A DNA stretch of 64,000 bases, taken from the NCBI RefSeq assembly GCF_040581485.1, contig NC_090132.1:23280911-23344910 (forward strand), given 5' to 3'. The translations under genes and the position numbers were made by a program. Positions 28,619-40,400 of the stretch are shown here, one piece after another. Position 1 is the first letter of the stretch; every line of letters begins with the position of its first letter. The notes beneath the pieces were generated by a model, which had not been told where the DNA came from, did not search any database, and saw nothing but the letters and a program-made list of their open reading frames with translations. Source of the DNA: Linepithema humile. Its lineage: Eukaryota > Arthropoda > Insecta > Hymenoptera > Formicidae.

Positions 28619-31600
28619 ATATCAAATCTGAATTCACATATATCTCTCCGACGGTATAATCTAATCTTCGTAAAACACACACATTATTTACATACGTTTT
28701 ATCAACCATCATCTCTGAATTTTGTTGTGCCATAATTATTTCCATTTTTTTTATATAATAAAAAATCTATGTATGCATTATTTCGATCGCTCTATATTTG
28801 CTGCGTAGGCATGTTAAACTATTTACTTCATGTATCCAGGTCAAGAGTCATTGATTACAGAGCCCCTTAGAATCTTCTCTGTGAAGCCATTTAACTTCGA
28901 TTTCTAATACGGAAGAATTTGACTTTCATATGCAGCTATAATTTCAATAATGCAATTGTGTTTCGTTTAATTATTGTTATCTATATCTTGTAAGCATTAT
29001 TAAATCGGATCTCGCACTCTTCCGAAAACTTTTGAGAGAATCTGGGAGTTTGTGTCAGTAATTGAGATAATTTATTATTTAGATTTAAAAATTTATTGAC
29101 TTATTATATATTTTTATATTGACAAGGTACTTGCTATGTATGCTGTACAGTGTGTGCATATACTTCCAGAAGAATGAGCTATTAGAGCATATAACGTATC
29201 AAATGGGGGATCCCTGTGTGTAAAATATGTATACTCATTTATTGATTATTTATTTACAATGCTTGCAACGTGTTGCTTATTTCTTCTAAGAGATTTAATT
29301 TTGTTCTTAACTTTTTGCGATGAAAAAGAACAATAAGATTACTTTATACATTTGTAGCTTTTAATTATATGGTTTGTTTGATATGTTTCGTATAACTTAA
29401 ATATTTATAAAAATATAACGCGACCAAAATATGAAATATTTAAAAGTTTTATTATTGAGCAACTTGAATATTAATATTTATAATAGTCGTGTCACATTTT
29501 TTTTGCAAATATTATTTCAAAATTTCAGGCCAAAGCACTAGGCAGAGTGTTATTCGATCAAGTTTGTAAGCAATTGCATCTGTTGGAAGCGGATTACTTT
29601 GGTCTCGAATATCAAGAACCGAATTACACAAGAGTAAGATATATTCTGAATGTAAATTTTCAGTGTTCCTCAATGAGCAATTTAATCAAAAATTACGATG
29701 TTTATAGTATTGGTTGGATTTGGAGAAGCCAGTGTGCAGACAAGTTGGTCTATCTCTAATTGATCCTTTGTTGAGGTTCTGTGTTAAATTTTATACGCCA
29801 GATCCTGCACAGCTCGAGGAAGAGTTTACAAGATATTTATTCTGTCTACAAATCAAACGAGATTTAGCTCAAGGTTTATTGCAATGCAATGATAACACGG
29901 CAGCATTGATGGCTAGTTATATCGTTCAGGGTAATTAACTATAATTATATTATAGTTTCTTCTATTATTCATTCTAAATTTAAACATATTAAAAAATATG
30001 AATGCATTAACTATAAACCCCTGTCGAGCTGGCTCTCTCACCTTGCACAAATAAAAAAACCAATAGCGCAAAATTATAAGCTATTTATGAGCTTTCATAT
30101 TCCGCAAATTAAAATTTTTGAGCTCGTCACGCTGAGCATGAATTTAATGTTTTTTGTGGGGGGAAAGGGGGGGTTGAGTCGATATCAAATAAATGGATAA
30201 ACGATATTTAGTTGGAAAATAATTAATTTTTTTCATTTTAAGTATAGTTCTCTCTTGTGTTGGGAAGATGAGAGGTGGTTTTTTTGTAAAGGCGTTGCAA
30301 CTCAATAATCAAAATGCGCATATTTTAAAGGTTTATTCTTGGAATTTTATACTACGTTTGAAATATAATGTATTTTTTCTTTTTCTAGTACTTCTTTCTT
30401 GAATTCCATCAATTAAGGGTTGTTTAAGGACTAAGGGGGTGAGCTTAAAAATTGAAACTATATCAGTTCAAAAGCTCATAAATAGCTCTTAATTCTACCG
30501 CAAAGATTGATCCAATATTTTTCGTGACTCAGCGTGACGAGCTCAAAAATTTTAATTTGCGGAATATGAAAGCTCATAAATAGCTTATAATTTTGCGCTT
30601 TTGGTTTTTTTATTTGTGCAAGATGGGGGGGGGGGGCAGCTCGACAGGGGTTAACTATAGCAACGTTTTGAAATTGTCATTGTTGTGTGACAAAAATATT
30701 TTGCAATCTGCTTCTTTGCATATGATAATTATTTTTCCTTATTTTATAGCTGAGTGTGGAGATTATGTCATAGAAGACTATCCAGATCATACATATTTAT
30801 CAACATATAAATTTGTGCCTCATCAGGATCAAGAGTTAGAGCGACGTATTATGGAGAATCACAAAAAACATGCGTAAGAAAGATATTTTATTCTAAGTGA
30901 ATAACATTCTATTCATATTGCATGTGCGAAATTTTATATATACATGATTTAATATTAACAGGGGCCAATCTCCTGCAGAGGCAGATCTCAATCTTTTAGA
31001 GACAGCTCGACGTTGCGAACTGTACGGAATGAAAATGCATCCGGCTAAGGTGAGCAATACTAAAAAATTTACGGTTCTATAGTATATATGTGCATTATGT
31101 GTATAAAGTATATTCAAATATCCGTGTTCTTCTTTACACTAGGATCATGAAAACGTTCCGCTGAATCTCGCAGTGGCACATATGGGCATTGTGGTTTTTC
31201 AAAATTATACTAAGATAAATACATTTAGTTGGGCCAAAATCAGAAAAATCAGTTTTAAACGGAAACGTTTTTTAATCAAATTGCATCCTGAGGGCTATGT
31301 GAGTATTTGAAAAAATAAATCTAATTTTGTTGCATAAATATAAATTACGAAATATTTTATCAATTTAAAATTTTTATTAAAAAGTTTTTTTATATTGAAG
31401 TATTGATGTTTTGAATACTATATTTGATTCTGTTGTAATCACATATGTATTTTATCATTTTAATATTTATAGGGTTATTATAAGGATACAGTCGAGTTTT
31501 TCTTTGAGACGCGGAATGAGTGTAAAAATTTTTGGAAAAAGTGTGTAGAGAATCATGGTTTCTTCCGTTGCACTGTAGTTAAGAGAGTTGTAAGACAAAA

Positions 31601-34068
31601 AACTAGAGTGCTTAGTCGAGGATCATCCTTCAGGTATGTCAAGACTGCTCCAAAAATATTATTTGTTTGCATAAGAAATTAATATTTGATTTTAATGTAT
31701 TAAAATTATAAGCATCTGATTTTTGAAATTTCTATTGCACAAGTTTGTCGAAAAAAATATCATTATTTTATATTTAAGATGATTAGAATAGAAAAAAAGG
31801 AGTATTTCTCGCACATTAACATATTACACGTTTACATACTACCAGGTACAGCGGCAAAACTCAAAAACAAATCGTTGAATTTGTTCGGGATAATTATGTG
31901 AAGAGGCAGACGTTTCAAAGGTAAGTTTATCCAAAAAAATAACGAGTTTGAATAATTGAAAAAGTTTTTTGGATACCCATGTAATATGTAGGTAGTGCAT
32001 GCAGACTATTGCGTACTATTCCCCTGATGTTGGTTTTTGTACCATTGAGATTTTTATTAATGAACGCACCAAATCTTGTGGGTAAAATAGGAGGTGGCAC
32101 GGTCTTGCTTTTGCCGGGATACAAGTCGGTATTTATATATATGTATCGTCCAAACATCCAATTTCCATAGCGGAAACTGTTTACCATGTTCAGTTTTATA
32201 TTTCCGTTTGTCAGTGTTGCCTGCTCGGACAGGGGTGGCGGGGAGTCAGGCTCACCATCAGGCACGATAAACCCGAATGATGAGTGTACCCTCTCTCAAT
32301 AGCGTGATCACTAATTATTTATTGTTGTATTTAATATAATACACAGCAAAATACCATACTTCACTGCCCTGACAGTTCTATCCAATAAGATATTTGTCCA
32401 TAGCAGTAGACTATTTTAAAATAGAAAATAGCCTATTATTAATACACTTAAAAGAGATAAAAAAAAGTTATTCTTGTACATATTGCCGGTACAGATTTTC
32501 ATTCGCTGTGCGATATCGATGCACGGTTGAGAAACACCCACACATTTCATCGAAACATGTTACTTTTGCAGAAAAAGTAATACAACACACAGTGATATTA
32601 TCAAAGTTTTTGTTATTTTATTTAAAATAACTAATATTTTTAATATCATTAGTATTGATGTGAGACTTCTGCTAAAAAGATCTGTGTATATATTTTTGTA
32701 TTTATATTTTATATGGAGTTTTGTTTCAGAAGTAATTTGTTACAGAAATCAAATTTGGCATAAATCTTTTATTATTCATAAATAATATATGATCGGTAAA
32801 AGTGTGATTATGCATTAAAATTCAAAGATAACATTAAGTATATTTATTTTCAAAATGCACTCTTGTTTGCATTTATTTATGCTTTTAGACACGCAAGATA
32901 TTTTTCTTCGTATTTCACATAATTAATGCACGTATGGTCATTTGCGAACGCGCAAATATTTTAATATAAAACTTTTTTCTATTAATGTTTCTAAGATATA
33001 TATTTCCATTTGACGTCCGTAAGAATGAGACAGTCATCTTTTACGTGTTACAATTCTGTATTTGATTAAAAAATAATGACTGTTTTCACTATTCCCAAAG
33101 TTCGATGGTACTACACAATTCTCCTTTGCACTTGTGATATTTTGCATATTCCATAATGATTTATCATAGTGACACACTTACACATTGACACACATTGACA
33201 CATTTGAGCAGTGAAAATGATATTTTCACCTTGTTATATTTTTATAATTCAAAAACGTACTTATAGAATAGAATGTAATCGTTAAATCTGACAATGTTAT
33301 ATAACAATAAGTACATTGCAGTCAAAAGCCAGCTATCTCTGACGGCGGTATTGACCGTGTATCGTATCAAAAATACTATCTATTTTTATTTATCGCATCG
33401 CATTTCAATACGTGAGCTAGCAAGAAGGTCTTCCGCGCAATTCCTCGCATTACAACAATGTCGGTTAGTCGAGAAGCTATTTATTTTTGTTCCTGTTACC
33501 GATCGTTAAGGAATCAGAAAAGAAAAGAAAAAAAAAAGGGATAAGTTAGTTGCAAACAGGCTTGGCATTTGATAGCCTAAGTCTGATGCTGAACTTGACT
33601 CTCTCTTGCTCGCAGGTCCAATTCGTTCCGGCAGACTAGCGGTGGTAGGGCATTGCAGGGCTCGGAGGGGGGAGGCTATCGTGGGGCCACTCCGAGCAGC
33701 TCCCTTATGGGCAGCTCCAGCATCTCTGCCCACCCCCTCCTGCCCCTCGGCGATCCTGGTATGTACCATGACCGACACCAACCTCCACAACAAACGCTTT
33801 ATTTTTAATTTATCCGCCCTTTGGCTCTCTCTATTTCTGTCCACCTGTTTCTAGCCTCATTTCTTTTTACTGTATCATAACTGAAGTATTGTAATAGTAG
33901 AGAGTAGAATAGCGTAATTTAGATTGTGTTTTCAAACAGATTTCTGTGCGTAAGATTATTATGTCTGTAATTATATATATGTAAAAGTTATAACAAAATC
34001 TAAATTACGTAGATTTGCGATTACAATTATACTTTGTTAATATTAATTAAAATATTGAAATGTTTTAG

Positions 34069-34100
<32 letters not shown>

Positions 34101-34454
34101 GTATCATCACGTTAGCTTCATATAAAGAGTTAAATAATTAAATCGATTAGCTTTGATATCACAAAAGGTATGGAAGCAACCTTAACAACTTTTCATAAGA
34201 ATAAAAAGAAATGTGTCTATTATTGTACGATCAATAGGCAGTAATGTCGGTGCAAGAATTATTTCATTGGAATAACATGCCATAATTACGATGCTAATCT
34301 ATTAACGCTCATTTGCGACATTCGAGAAGTAAAAAGAAGTATCATAATGAATCCATTTCGCTAATCAAGTATTCATTAGAATAATCATTATTGCGATGTA
34401 GTCGCACGAGAGAATTGCATACTAAAGTTTCACACGTTATTGAGAGTGTGCATT

Positions 34455-34485
<31 letters not shown>

Positions 34486-37400
34486 CAAGAGATTTACGTG
34501 GCACAATTTTTTCAGCACTGGCAACCCCAGCTCTGTCTCTGTCATGCGGCTCGATGACACTGGATTCTCCGACGACTGTGACGAGTGTCTCGATGGGCGG
34601 GACGATTCACCGTCGAGAAGACACAGCTACATCGTTTCGGACGCTCACCTCTATCGACGTCCATTCGCCAGCCACCCCCAGCCAGGCCCCAGTACAGCGG
34701 CCGATGCTTGCTATAGCACAGCGGACTTCATCAACAGGTCGTATCAGCCCCTCTAACAGCAGTCCCCCTGAATTCCCACCACCACGACCTCTGCCCAGGC
34801 ACCCCTGGCAACGGTCGGCTAGTTGTCGCGAGCTGTACGCTTCTAGTTTCGAGGACTCCGGTAAAGCGCGGCCGCGGGACGATAAGGTCACCGCGGAGCC
34901 CCCGTTAGACCCATTCCAATTAGCCTCCCAAGGTGAACTAGACAACCCCATAACACGTTATGACGAGAGTAATCGTTCGTATAGCGCCGCTAGTTCGAAA
35001 TTACCTTCCTTAGATCACGATTCTGTCCCCGAGCGTGTCTACAGCAGTTCCTACCCGGGAACGTCGTCGTTGTCTACCGAATCGGGCCATGAGGAATCGG
35101 GTCCCGCCGGAGATCTGTCGCATGACGATCTCTCGCACGATTCTTACGAGCTTTTGGAACGCGAGCATGAATTCGAGTACCCGGAATCGTATTCTAGTCC
35201 ACACGACGAACCAATATCCGATCAGAGCGACGAGGGAATCGAGCACGAGATGTTCCAAATGGACTCCGAGACCGATTCCTTCGTCAAGCACAGATCGCTC
35301 AGGTCTTCTGAGAAGCAACAATATAAATCCGCACTCACCGATCTTAAGCATTCTAGAGCCAAGTCCATCGATCGGTACTCAGCTGTATCCAAAATGGACG
35401 GTGATTTCGTCATCACCGAGTCCAGGATACATCGGTCGGGCACGCAGATAGAGCGCAAGTTTGAAACGAGACACGCCAATTCCGTGGAGCAGCCGTCCAA
35501 GACGACTGTTCCGCATCAGGATTCCGCGCGAAAGGATCCCGTTATCTTACAGATGCAGAAGCAAAAGGTTTCCGTTTTAAACGAACTGAAGAACTTAAAG
35601 CCAAAGTACAAGATCACCCATGTAGACTCGGAGGTCTTGCGAGACGAGGGTATTATGCGTCCCAAGTCGCGAATAGATGACGATCTAAGCCCGGTGGAGG
35701 GAAATAATAAGACCGTGTTCGATCAAAGCGCGAGGGGTAGGACGACCAGAGCGCGCAGTATCGCCAGCTTGGACGATCATTCGCCGCGATTGTACGTCGA
35801 GACAGGTAGCTTAGGTCGCGGGCACAAGTCTAGAGATAGAAAGTCGCGGGACGCCGACGTCAAGATCGAGAAAGTTTTGTCGAAAGAGCGCAGGAGTGTC
35901 GAGAGGGAAGAACGAAAGCGAATCGAGAAGGATTATTCGAGAGATTGTAGACGAGTAGACAAGAGCGATTCGCGGGAACGTCGTTCGGTGGATCGGCTCG
36001 ATTCGCGCGAGCGGAGTCACGGTCGGCGCGGTATAGATTTGCGCGAATTACGTAGGAGCATCGAGCGGCTCGATGTGCGCGAGAGGAGTTACGAGCACTT
36101 GGACTCGAGAGAAAAGAGTGCCTTTTATTACAATGATTTATATGAATCGCGCGGCAAGAGCGTCGATCGTTTAGATTCCCAAGGGTTGCGCAGCAGCATG
36201 GAATATCTAAAGAGTCCTAGAAGTCCGAGAAGTCCGAGAAGTCCGCGAAGTCCGAGAAGTCCGAAAAGTCCGAAAAGTCCAAAAAGTCCGAAAAGTCCGA
36301 AAAGTCCGAAGGAAAGGAGCTATCGGCATTCGGATGCGCGCAGGGAGAAGAATATCGATCGAAACGATTTCCGAGAATCGAGAAAGAGCAGAGCGGCTTC
36401 TATCGACTACGGTCAAAGGCATACGTTGGAGCGCTTCGATTCAGGCAATAGAAGTCCGTTCGAACGGTTGACTCCGAAGGAACAACGGCGAATGAGCATC
36501 GAAAGACTGGACTCTCAAAAGTTCGATTTCGACCCGCGAGCGATCGAACGCTTAAAATCTTTGGAATATTACGAACAGAGAGACCGAGCGTGCGAAAGAA
36601 AGATCGAATCGAGAAGCGCCGAACGAAAGAGCCTAGAGAAATTGGATTCGCGAGAACGAAGATACTTGGGACGCTTGGAGTCGCGAGAGGGCAGAAGCCT
36701 CGAGTGTCTAGATTTTGACAGCGCGGAACGTAGAAAGAACATCGAGTACAGAGAGCCCAAGAGGAGCAGAAGCAAACCCGAGAAAGGCAAGTCGGACGAA
36801 AAGCCGCGGGAACGCGACGACTGGAGGAGCTTGGAGAAAGCGCGAAAGGACAACGAGAGACGAGAACGCGAACGACAGGCGAAACTGTCCATCGAGTCGC
36901 GCACGGAGACTGTTATCGGCGTGCCGCACGAGATGGAGAATTTAAAGCCTAAAGCCGTGTTCGCCGAATACGAGCCGAAGGTTGTCGGCGGCGTCGTGCT
37001 AGGTTTCGAAGAGACCGCGTTGCCCGGACACATACCAGTGGAACGTACGAAGAGCGATCCGAATCCGGCGCGGCAAAGATTGGGATCCAACAGCAAGCGA
37101 CACATGTTAATGCACCAGAAATCCATAGATTTGACGCCAGCCGATTCCGGCGACGAGGAACCGTTCTCGGATAGCGCAGCAATACAGAAAACTAACATCG
37201 ACATCCCGTACACGTTGCACAAGAGGCACGTGATGAACGGCACGGCGTCCGACGAAAAATCCGAATCGGATAGTAGCAAAACTTCGAAGAACGTTAAGAG
37301 TATCGCCAAGGATTTACCGAAGCTACCGCTGAAAGTGGTGACGGACGTCTCGTATTTCGATCTAACCAAGGGGCTCTCTTCCGCAGATAAGGCTGGCAAT

Positions 37401-40400
37401 AAATTATCTCCGGATAAATCTAAGGGCGGCGCGATCACTAGCACGAAACCGAAATCTATATTGAGCCCCTCGGACAAGCCGAAGAGTATTTTAAGTCCGA
37501 CATCGAAACTATCGCCTACAGATCTAAAGAGCATTGTCTGCAGCTTGTCGCCTACCAAGAGAAGCCCCTCGAAGACGAACGCAAAGACTCAATCGCCCGA
37601 TAAGCTTTCGCCAAAGGGCGGTTCGTTGGACAGAAACAGAACCGAGGTTATCATCGAGGATTACACGTGTAAGAAATCTTCGAGTCTGGACAAGAAACCA
37701 TCAAAACTGTCGCCGGTCGAGGCGAATGTTACCATCATCTCGGCGCTCGAGAAACGTTCGCCTAAAAAATCACCGACAGATCCTAATGTAACTATCGTCT
37801 CCGTGATACAAAAGAGGAGATCTCCGGACGGAGCGCCCAGAAGTCCAACCAAACCGAAAGGCGGTCTAAGTTTGGCCGACGTTGTAGGCATGGAAATGAA
37901 GCAAAATCTGGAACGCAGGGCGAAAATGGAGAAGGATAGCTTAAAAATGCCGGACGACAGTTTAGAGAAACAAGACAGCATCGAGAAAATGCCGCTACCC
38001 GAACTTCCTGGCGGCGGAAGGATGGACGATATGGAGAAAGCGAGGCTCTCCGCAATTCAGCAAGCGATTCACTCACCGAAACGAAGCGCCGATGAGCTAT
38101 CTATATCCGATGACGATCGAAGGAGAGATAATGTGCAATCTGTAGTGGCCGAAGTTCACGCACCGGCTGTGACAGAAGTCAGAACAAAACCACCGATTCC
38201 GGAGAAACCGAAGACACTGGAAAAACCGAGTATTCCCGAGAAGACGAAACGCATATTAGAGAGAATAGAATCGAAATTCTCGGAAGTAAGTAAAAATTCC
38301 GCCACAAAAATATCGAGACCTAAAATTATCGATACAGGATTTGACGATTTCGTAGATCCGGTCGCCGATTTGCCTTTGGACGAAGTGCCTGTGAAACCTG
38401 CTTTAGAGTTGGATAGCCTTAAAGTTCCTGAATTCGTTCCCTTCATGCTGAGACCGCACGCGGAACCATTGCGATCAAAGTCTCTGTCGCTGGCGGAAGA
38501 GAAGGCGCCGATCGACACTTTACTTTCGCCGGAGGTCGAGAACAAACACTTTGTGCAGGATGTTTCGCCAAAGAGAGTGAAGAAAGTCAAGTCCGAGCCG
38601 AAGAAAGATTTCAAGAAACAATCAAAATCGTTGGAGGGCGACAAACCACCGTTGAAAAAGAGCGCGTCGAAGGAGTCGCGTGCGCCAGTGGTGAGTACGA
38701 AAATCGACAAGTCTAAGTTAAAGCTCGGCGAAATGCCGCAAGAAATTATAATAATCGATTCGACTGACGTTTCTCCGGAGATAAGCATTGTCCAGAAAGG
38801 CAGATCAAAATCCGTAACCAGATTACCCGACAAAGCATTCTCGACGTCAAAGGAGGAGAAAGAAGAGACGAAGAGCACTCGCGCGAAATCTGCATCTGTT
38901 GACGACGAATTAATTAAAGGCACGGTGAAGACTGAGAAATCCAGACCGAAATCGTTGGGAATATCGAAGAGCTTAGGAAGTACGGAGAAAAAAGATTCGG
39001 TGGAGAAGATATCTCCGAAGAGAACTGCCGCCTCTAAAGCTGCGAAAGCGGATTCGAAAGTCGAAAGTAAATCCGCAAAGGACGCGGTGTCGAAATCGCA
39101 GGATTCGAAATCGGCACGCGGTAAAGCGGGATCGAAAACGGAAGCGAGTAGCGAGGAGACCGTCGAGTCGAAACAGCTCAGGCAGGAGAAAGAATCTAAA
39201 CCGTGTGTCAAACCGGATGTAGTGATTAATCAGCCGACAGCCAAGCAAATTGCAGCAGCGGAAGAAAGCAAGGAATCAAGCAAAGAAGAGCGTAAAGAGA
39301 AAGAGAGCGCAAAGAAAACCGCGATCACTCAAGATTTAACACAATCACCTTTGGTATTGCGCAAGCCAGGACAAACGCCGATATTATTCGCGCGACTCGG
39401 TCTCTCCGAAGGTAGCGGAATCGGCGCGCTTCAACGTCAGGGCGCGACGCAGTCGCCGACTGCGCAACGACGCGCGAAATCTCTGGACGCCGCGGTGATC
39501 TCCGTACACAGACTGCCGCCGGCGAACGCGTTTTCCAGCAAGGACGACACAGTGGACGTGTCGGAGGCAATGGAAGATAACGCCGCCGACGAAGCCGCTG
39601 CGCAAGGTGCGAGCGCGATATCGAAGGCGCAATCGTCACAACCGGAAGCCTCGCCGAATCACAGATCCGATAGTACCGATCACACGACCATACCGGAGAT
39701 ATTCACCGATTCTCTGTCCGTCACGGAAACTTCGGCGCAATATTTAGAATCGCCGTTGACGGAGTGCAATGAAATCGTGACCTCCGTCGATTTAGTACCC
39801 GACGAGCAGCAAGGTAGACACATACCTTTTATAGCTTATATTAACGGAAATGAAGCAGTGGAGGCCACTAAAGTAGAAGAAGCAACGAAATTCATCGATC
39901 AGAGTTCTGCGGAGTCCGGCGCTGAGCAGGAAGCATCTGAGGAGAGTTCCGAGATGAAAGGCGTGCCGAAAGATGCTCAACTGGATCAAACAGCGGTCTC
40001 GTCGATCTTCGTGAAGACTGTTGTTAGTACGGATATTGTCGTTTGCAGCATCGAAAGTCACGACGGGGAAGTGAGCACGAAAATTGACGAGACATCAACG
40101 GAGAAACCATCGGAAGAGCTTCGTACAAAGGTCGAAGGTTCAAGAAGCCCGTCCGAGAGAGACGATGTCCCCGATGTAACTATAAGCGCAGCTCGGGAAG
40201 ACGAACGATCTTTCTACAGTTTTTACGATCAAGACGATCCTCCAGATATGGTGAAATCGCCGATACAGATATCCATCGAGGAATGCTCCGACGATGAGGT
40301 GAATCTAGAGGACGAGGAGGAGGAACACGTGGAGATACGAGAGTTAGAGATCGACGAGCGGGAAGAAGAGGAAAACAAACGGCTGGATTCTCTCGACACG

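Noticed and set aside
30007..30660. Reading the inverted-repeat element as piggyBac because TTAA flanks it
   Set aside because: The TTAA is not symmetrical relative to the inverted-repeat ends; the 7-bp AACTATA duplication fits better.
30593..30877. 94-codon frame starting in the transposon and running into Cdep exon 4
   Set aside because: It is the exon 4 frame extended by chance through the acceptor into the element; the acceptor at 30749 and phase match with exon 3 explain it.
36569..39211. Two long antisense frames (36569-37558, 329 codons; 38156-39211, 351 codons) opposite the giant exon
   Set aside because: They are Ser/Phe/Leu-rich mirrors of Lys/Glu/Ser codons on the coding strand and show no domain.
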